NCBI RefSeq assembly: GCF_036885605.1
Contig: NZ_CP142523.1
Span: forward strand, 3,410,001-3,474,000
Direction of reading: 5' to 3'
DNA length: 64,000 bases
Origin: Janthinobacterium sp. TB1-E2
Lineage (GTDB): Bacteria > Pseudomonadota > Gammaproteobacteria > Burkholderiales > Burkholderiaceae_D
The stretch's first letter is position 1. Each line of letters opens with the position of its first letter. Positions 61,352 to 64,000 of the stretch are shown piece after piece. The notes below the pieces were generated by a model, which was given only the letters and a program-made list of their open reading frames with translations, searched no databases and was not told where the DNA came from. Both the position numbers and the translations under genes were made by a program.

Positions 61352-62230
61352 TCAATGCTGCTTGTCGTCGCTGAACTGCTGCGCCAACGATTGCAGCGGT
61401 GCCACGGTCAGGCCGCCGCGGCTCACGTGCTCGGGAATGGCCACGCGCACGGGCTTGCTGTGCATGTTGGCGGACGACAGCACGTTCGTCGTCGTCTCCG
61501 GCGCCGCGTTCCACACGGGATCGACGATGCCTTCGAACACCTGTTTCAATTGTTCGCCCCACGTGTCGCGGATCATGCGGAAATACTGGTTCTTTTCATC
61601 GATGGTGACGAAGCGCGTGACGGCAAGGCTGCCTGTCTCGTAGACGAGCAGGTCGAGCGGCAAGCCGACGGAAATGTTCGAACGCAAGGTCGAATCCATG
61701 GAGATCAGCGCGCACTTTGCCGCCTCGTCCAGGCGCGTGAACGGGTTGATCACCCGGTCGATGATGGGCTTGCCATATTTAGCTTCGCCGATCTGGAAAT
61801 ACGTGTTTTCATCGTGCGATTCGATGAAATTGCCGGCTGAATACACCTGGAACAGCCGGCAGCGCTCGGCGCCTATCTGCCCGCCTAATATGATGCTGAC
61901 ATTGAAATCGATGCCGCAGTCGGCCAGGGCCTTCGCTTCGCGCAGGTGCACGGTGCGCACGGCTTCGCCCACGATGCGGGCCGCGTCATACATGCTGGCC
62001 ACATTCCAGATGCTGCGCCCGTCCGCATCGACGTGTTCGGAAACGATCTGGCGGATCGCCTGCGAGATCGACAAATTGCCGGCCGTCATCAGGACCAGCA
62101 TGCGGTCGCCCGGGTTTTCAAACACGCTCATCTTGCGGAAGGTGCCTACCTGGTCCACGCCGGCGTTGGTGCGGGAGTCGGACAGGAAGACCAGGCCTTC
62201 GTTCAGGCGCATGCCTATGCAATAAGTCAT
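61352..62230 (-). CDS. Anbu / betaproteobacterial proteasome homologue (BPH-like) peptidase
   Basis: A 292-residue Ntn-hydrolase. Removal of Met1 would expose Thr2 in MTYCIG, and Asp18 (LSDSRTN) and Lys33 (TFRKMSV) fit the proteasome active site. SIILGGQIGAERCRLFQVYSAGNFIE and FTRLDEAAKCALISMDSTLRSN follow the Anbu pattern. The C-terminal tail (residues ~245-292) is longer than in the core fold. It is encoded with a transglutaminase-like and an alpha-E protein, the known Anbu operon makeup. Function is not settled; substrates and activity are weak in other species. Confidence 0.9.
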   Translation of the reverse strand: MTYCIGMRLNEGLVFLSDSRTNAGVDQVGTFRKMSVFENPGDRMLVLMTAGNLSISQAIRQIVSEHVDADGRSIWNVASMYDAARIVGEAVRTVHLREAKALADCGIDFNVSIILGGQIGAERCRLFQVYSAGNFIESHDENTYFQIGEAKYGKPIIDRVINPFTRLDEAAKCALISMDSTLRSNISVGLPLDLLVYETGSLAVTRFVTIDEKNQYFRMIRDTWGEQLKQVFEGIVDPVWNAAPETTTNVLSSANMHSKPVRVAIPEHVSRGGLTVAPLQSLAQQFSDDKQH

Positions 62231-62321
62231 CGTCGTAAATCAAATCAAAAGGGGAAGCATTTTACACCAGCCGGGCCCGGCATACCGCTGGCAAGGCCCG
62301 GCCAGCCTCATTCCTGCCTGT

Positions 62322-63131
62322 TTACACGGGCACGATCTGCACATCGACTCTTAAGGTTTCCGTGCCACCACCCTGGCGCACGCCGCGCACGGGGGCCGCC
62401 GAATCGTAATCGCGCCCGATGGCCAGGCGGCAATACGCATCCGTCATCAGCCGCGCATGCGTGACGTCAATGCTGACCCAGCCCGCGAAATCCGTGTCTT
62501 CGGCCCACGCGTCGACCCAGGCATGGCTGGCCGCATGGCCCGTCGTGCCCGGATCGATATAGCCGGACACATAGCGGGCCGGGATTCCCCAGGCGTGGCA
62601 GCAGGCAAGGAACAGGTGGGCGTGATCCTGGCACACGCCGCGTCCCAGGGCCAGCGCGTCGCCGGCCGTGGTGGTGACCATGGTGGCGCCGCTTTCATAC
62701 GCGACCTTGCCGACGATGTGCTCGGCCAGGCGCAGCAGATGGCCCGTGCCCGCCGTCACGCTCCGGTCCGGCAGGCTGGCGGCCGCCAGGTCGAGAATGG
62801 CGGGATCGGCCTGCGTCAGCGGCGTCGGCATGGTAAACAGCAACGGCGACAAGGTGTCGATCAGGTTCAGCCGTCCCTTGTGCGGGTAGATGGTTTCCAC
62901 CACGCCATGCGCCACCAGGCTCAGGGAGTGATGGCTACCGTTAATCGTCAGCATGTGCGACAAGTTGCCGTAGGCATCCGTGTAGGCGTGGCACTGGCCC
63001 GGCGTCGTGATTTGCCAGGACAGGGCGCGCTGCTGCGGCTCGATACGCGGCGTCAGGTGCAGCTGCTGGATGGTGTAGGCCAGCGGCGCACTGTAGGCGT
63101 AATGGGTTTCGTGGCGGATGGTGAGCTGCAT
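62322..63131 (-). CDS. transglutaminase-like cysteine peptidase family protein (Anbu operon)
   Basis: A 269-residue protein beginning MQLTIRHETHYAYSAPLAY, the typical N-terminal domain of bacterial transglutaminase-like proteins. The triad Cys167 (GRGVCQDHAH), His203 (ASHAWVDAW) and Asp222 (VSIDVTH) is complete. It probably cleaves or forms amide/isopeptide bonds on the products or substrates of the neighbouring ATP-grasp/Anbu system. The ATG overlaps the alpha-E gene stop (TGATG), showing coupling. Confidence 0.92.
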   Translation of the reverse strand: MQLTIRHETHYAYSAPLAYTIQQLHLTPRIEPQQRALSWQITTPGQCHAYTDAYGNLSHMLTINGSHHSLSLVAHGVVETIYPHKGRLNLIDTLSPLLFTMPTPLTQADPAILDLAAASLPDRSVTAGTGHLLRLAEHIVGKVAYESGATMVTTTAGDALALGRGVCQDHAHLFLACCHAWGIPARYVSGYIDPGTTGHAASHAWVDAWAEDTDFAGWVSIDVTHARLMTDAYCRLAIGRDYDSAAPVRGVRQGGGTETLRVDVQIVPV

Positions 63132-64000
63132 CAGGCCGCCAAGGGAACGAGGAAGTCGCGGCTGACCCGGTTGCCCAAGTCATAGATGTTTTCCAGAAAC
63201 TCCGTCAAAGTCAGGTGCAAGCCCGCCTTCATGATGTCGTCGATATGTCCGAATTTCAGTTCCGCGTGCAATTTGCCGGCAAACCGCTCCGTATCGGCCG
63301 ACACATCGTTGCGGATGTGCTTGAGGTTTTCCACCACGTCATCCATGCAGGCCAGGAGCGACCTGGGCATGTCGCCGCGCAGCATCAGCAATTCCGCCAC
63401 CCGTGCCGGGGTGATCACGTCGCGGTAAACCTTGCGGTAGATCTCGAAGCCGGAGACGGAGCGCAGCAGGGCCGCCCAGTAGTAAAAATCGCGCTGGGTG
63501 ATGTCTTTCGACGTGTCCCGCGCGCCGTGGAATTTCACGTCCAGGATGCGCGCCGTGTTGTCGGCCCGCTCGAGGAAGGTGCCGAGGCGAATGAAATGGA
63601 TGGCCTCATCCTTGAGCATGGTGCCCAGGGTCACGCCGCGCGACAGGTGCGAACGGTACTTGACCCACTCGAAGAACTGGCTGGGGTCCGTTTCCAGCAG
63701 ATTGCTTTTCAAACGCTTCTGCATGTCGAGCCAGGTGGCGTTCTGGATTTCCCACACTTCCGTCGTCAAAGTCCCCCGCACGGCGCGGGCGTTTTCGCGC
63801 GCCCCCGTCAGACAGGCAAGGATGGACGACGGGTTGTTCGGGTCGCGCACCATGAAGTCGAGCACGTCGCGCGTATGAAAACGGCCATATTTGTGATCGT
63901 ACGCGCTTTGCAGCTCGGAAATACCCAGGGTGGCGCGCCAGCCTTGCTCCGCGTCCTGTTCGGACTGGGGCAGCATCGAGGTCTGCATGTTAACGTCGAG
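63131..64000 (-). CDS. alpha-E domain protein (5' end outside window)
   Basis: The C-terminal 290 residues of an alpha-E protein (DUF403-like). The frame is open through base 64000, so the start is not visible. The first residues seen (LDVNMQTSMLPQ) match family members a few dozen residues in; ATG 63988 is not the true start. FIRLGTFLERADNTARILDVKF, SVSGFEIYRKVYRD and SLLACMDDVVENLKHIRND are diagnostic. All-helical, of unknown biochemistry, found next to circularly permuted ATP-grasp and transglutaminase genes; the ATP-grasp gene is expected just beyond the window. Confidence 0.88.
   Translation of the reverse strand, partial: LDVNMQTSMLPQSEQDAEQGWRATLGISELQSAYDHKYGRFHTRDVLDFMVRDPNNPSSILACLTGARENARAVRGTLTTEVWEIQNATWLDMQKRLKSNLLETDPSQFFEWVKYRSHLSRGVTLGTMLKDEAIHFIRLGTFLERADNTARILDVKFHGARDTSKDITQRDFYYWAALLRSVSGFEIYRKVYRDVITPARVAELLMLRGDMPRSLLACMDDVVENLKHIRNDVSADTERFAGKLHAELKFGHIDDIMKAGLHLTLTEFLENIYDLGNRVSRDFLVPLAA

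Noticed and set aside
1..64000. tRNA, rRNA, CRISPR array, insertion sequence or PEP-CTERM substrate gene
   Set aside because: No cloverleaf-like or rRNA segment, regularly spaced repeat, transposase frame or PEP-type sorting tail was recognised.

Overview
The window looks like chromosomal DNA of a high-GC betaproteobacterium, most likely an Oxalobacteraceae member of the Janthinobacterium/Massilia/Duganella type. This is inferred from gene content: an exosortase A (XrtA/EpsH1) exopolysaccharide locus, a betaproteobacterial Anbu proteasome-homologue operon, and PrkA-YeaH-SpoVR. No 16S, tRNA or other taxonomic anchor is present. Family names were assigned by reading the proteins; no database search was run.

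Region A (1-9953) is the left part of the exopolysaccharide locus: a partial XrtA-associated O-glycosylation ligase reading out of the window, then a rightward operon of a fused GT2-GT4 glycosyltransferase, a Wzx-type flippase, a GT4 transferase, an MBOAT O-acyltransferase and two tandemly duplicated SGNH-like proteins. Region B (10041-14040) is an accessory interlude: ldhA, a TfoX-N protein, a small hypothetical gene, a MepB-family gene, an AT-rich patch with a small membrane protein, and a RES-Xre toxin-antitoxin module.

Region C (14073-41433) is the XrtA core. Leftward from a divergent promoter region near 30.8-31.0 kb run chain-length determinant, tyrosine autokinase, outer-membrane beta-barrel, WecB, polysaccharide deacetylase, FemAB-like protein, stp1 transferase, exosortase A, stp2 transferase, amidotransferase, a Daro_2409-type transferase, and a GT4 fused to a PaaK-like adenylating domain. 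Rightward are the export lipoprotein and a FeeM-like N-acyltransferase. Then come a leftward operon (PrsT TPR lipoprotein, O-antigen-ligase-like protein, trypsin-like protease) and a rightward TviB-TviC pair that makes uronic-acid-type sugar nucleotides. Together these supply sugars, assemble and decorate a lipid-linked unit, flip, polymerise and export it, and process surface proteins. No PEP-CTERM substrate, priming transferase or PrsK/PrsR regulator is in the window.

Region D (41534-52787) carries stress and housekeeping genes: prkA-yeaH-spoVR, a trypsin-like protease followed by a small protein resembling its N-terminal domain, catalase, a Sel1-repeat lipoprotein, and a CpdB-type nucleotidase. 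Region E (52877-59799) looks like a zinc-limitation locus: a MacB-like ABC transporter with DUF3299 and TlpA-like proteins diverges from two COG0523 GTPases and a NiCoT-like permease, around a palindromic candidate Zur operator; a GNAT gene and zur follow. Region F (59903-64000) has an alpha/beta hydrolase and the Anbu operon (Anbu, transglutaminase, alpha-E protein), cut by the window end.
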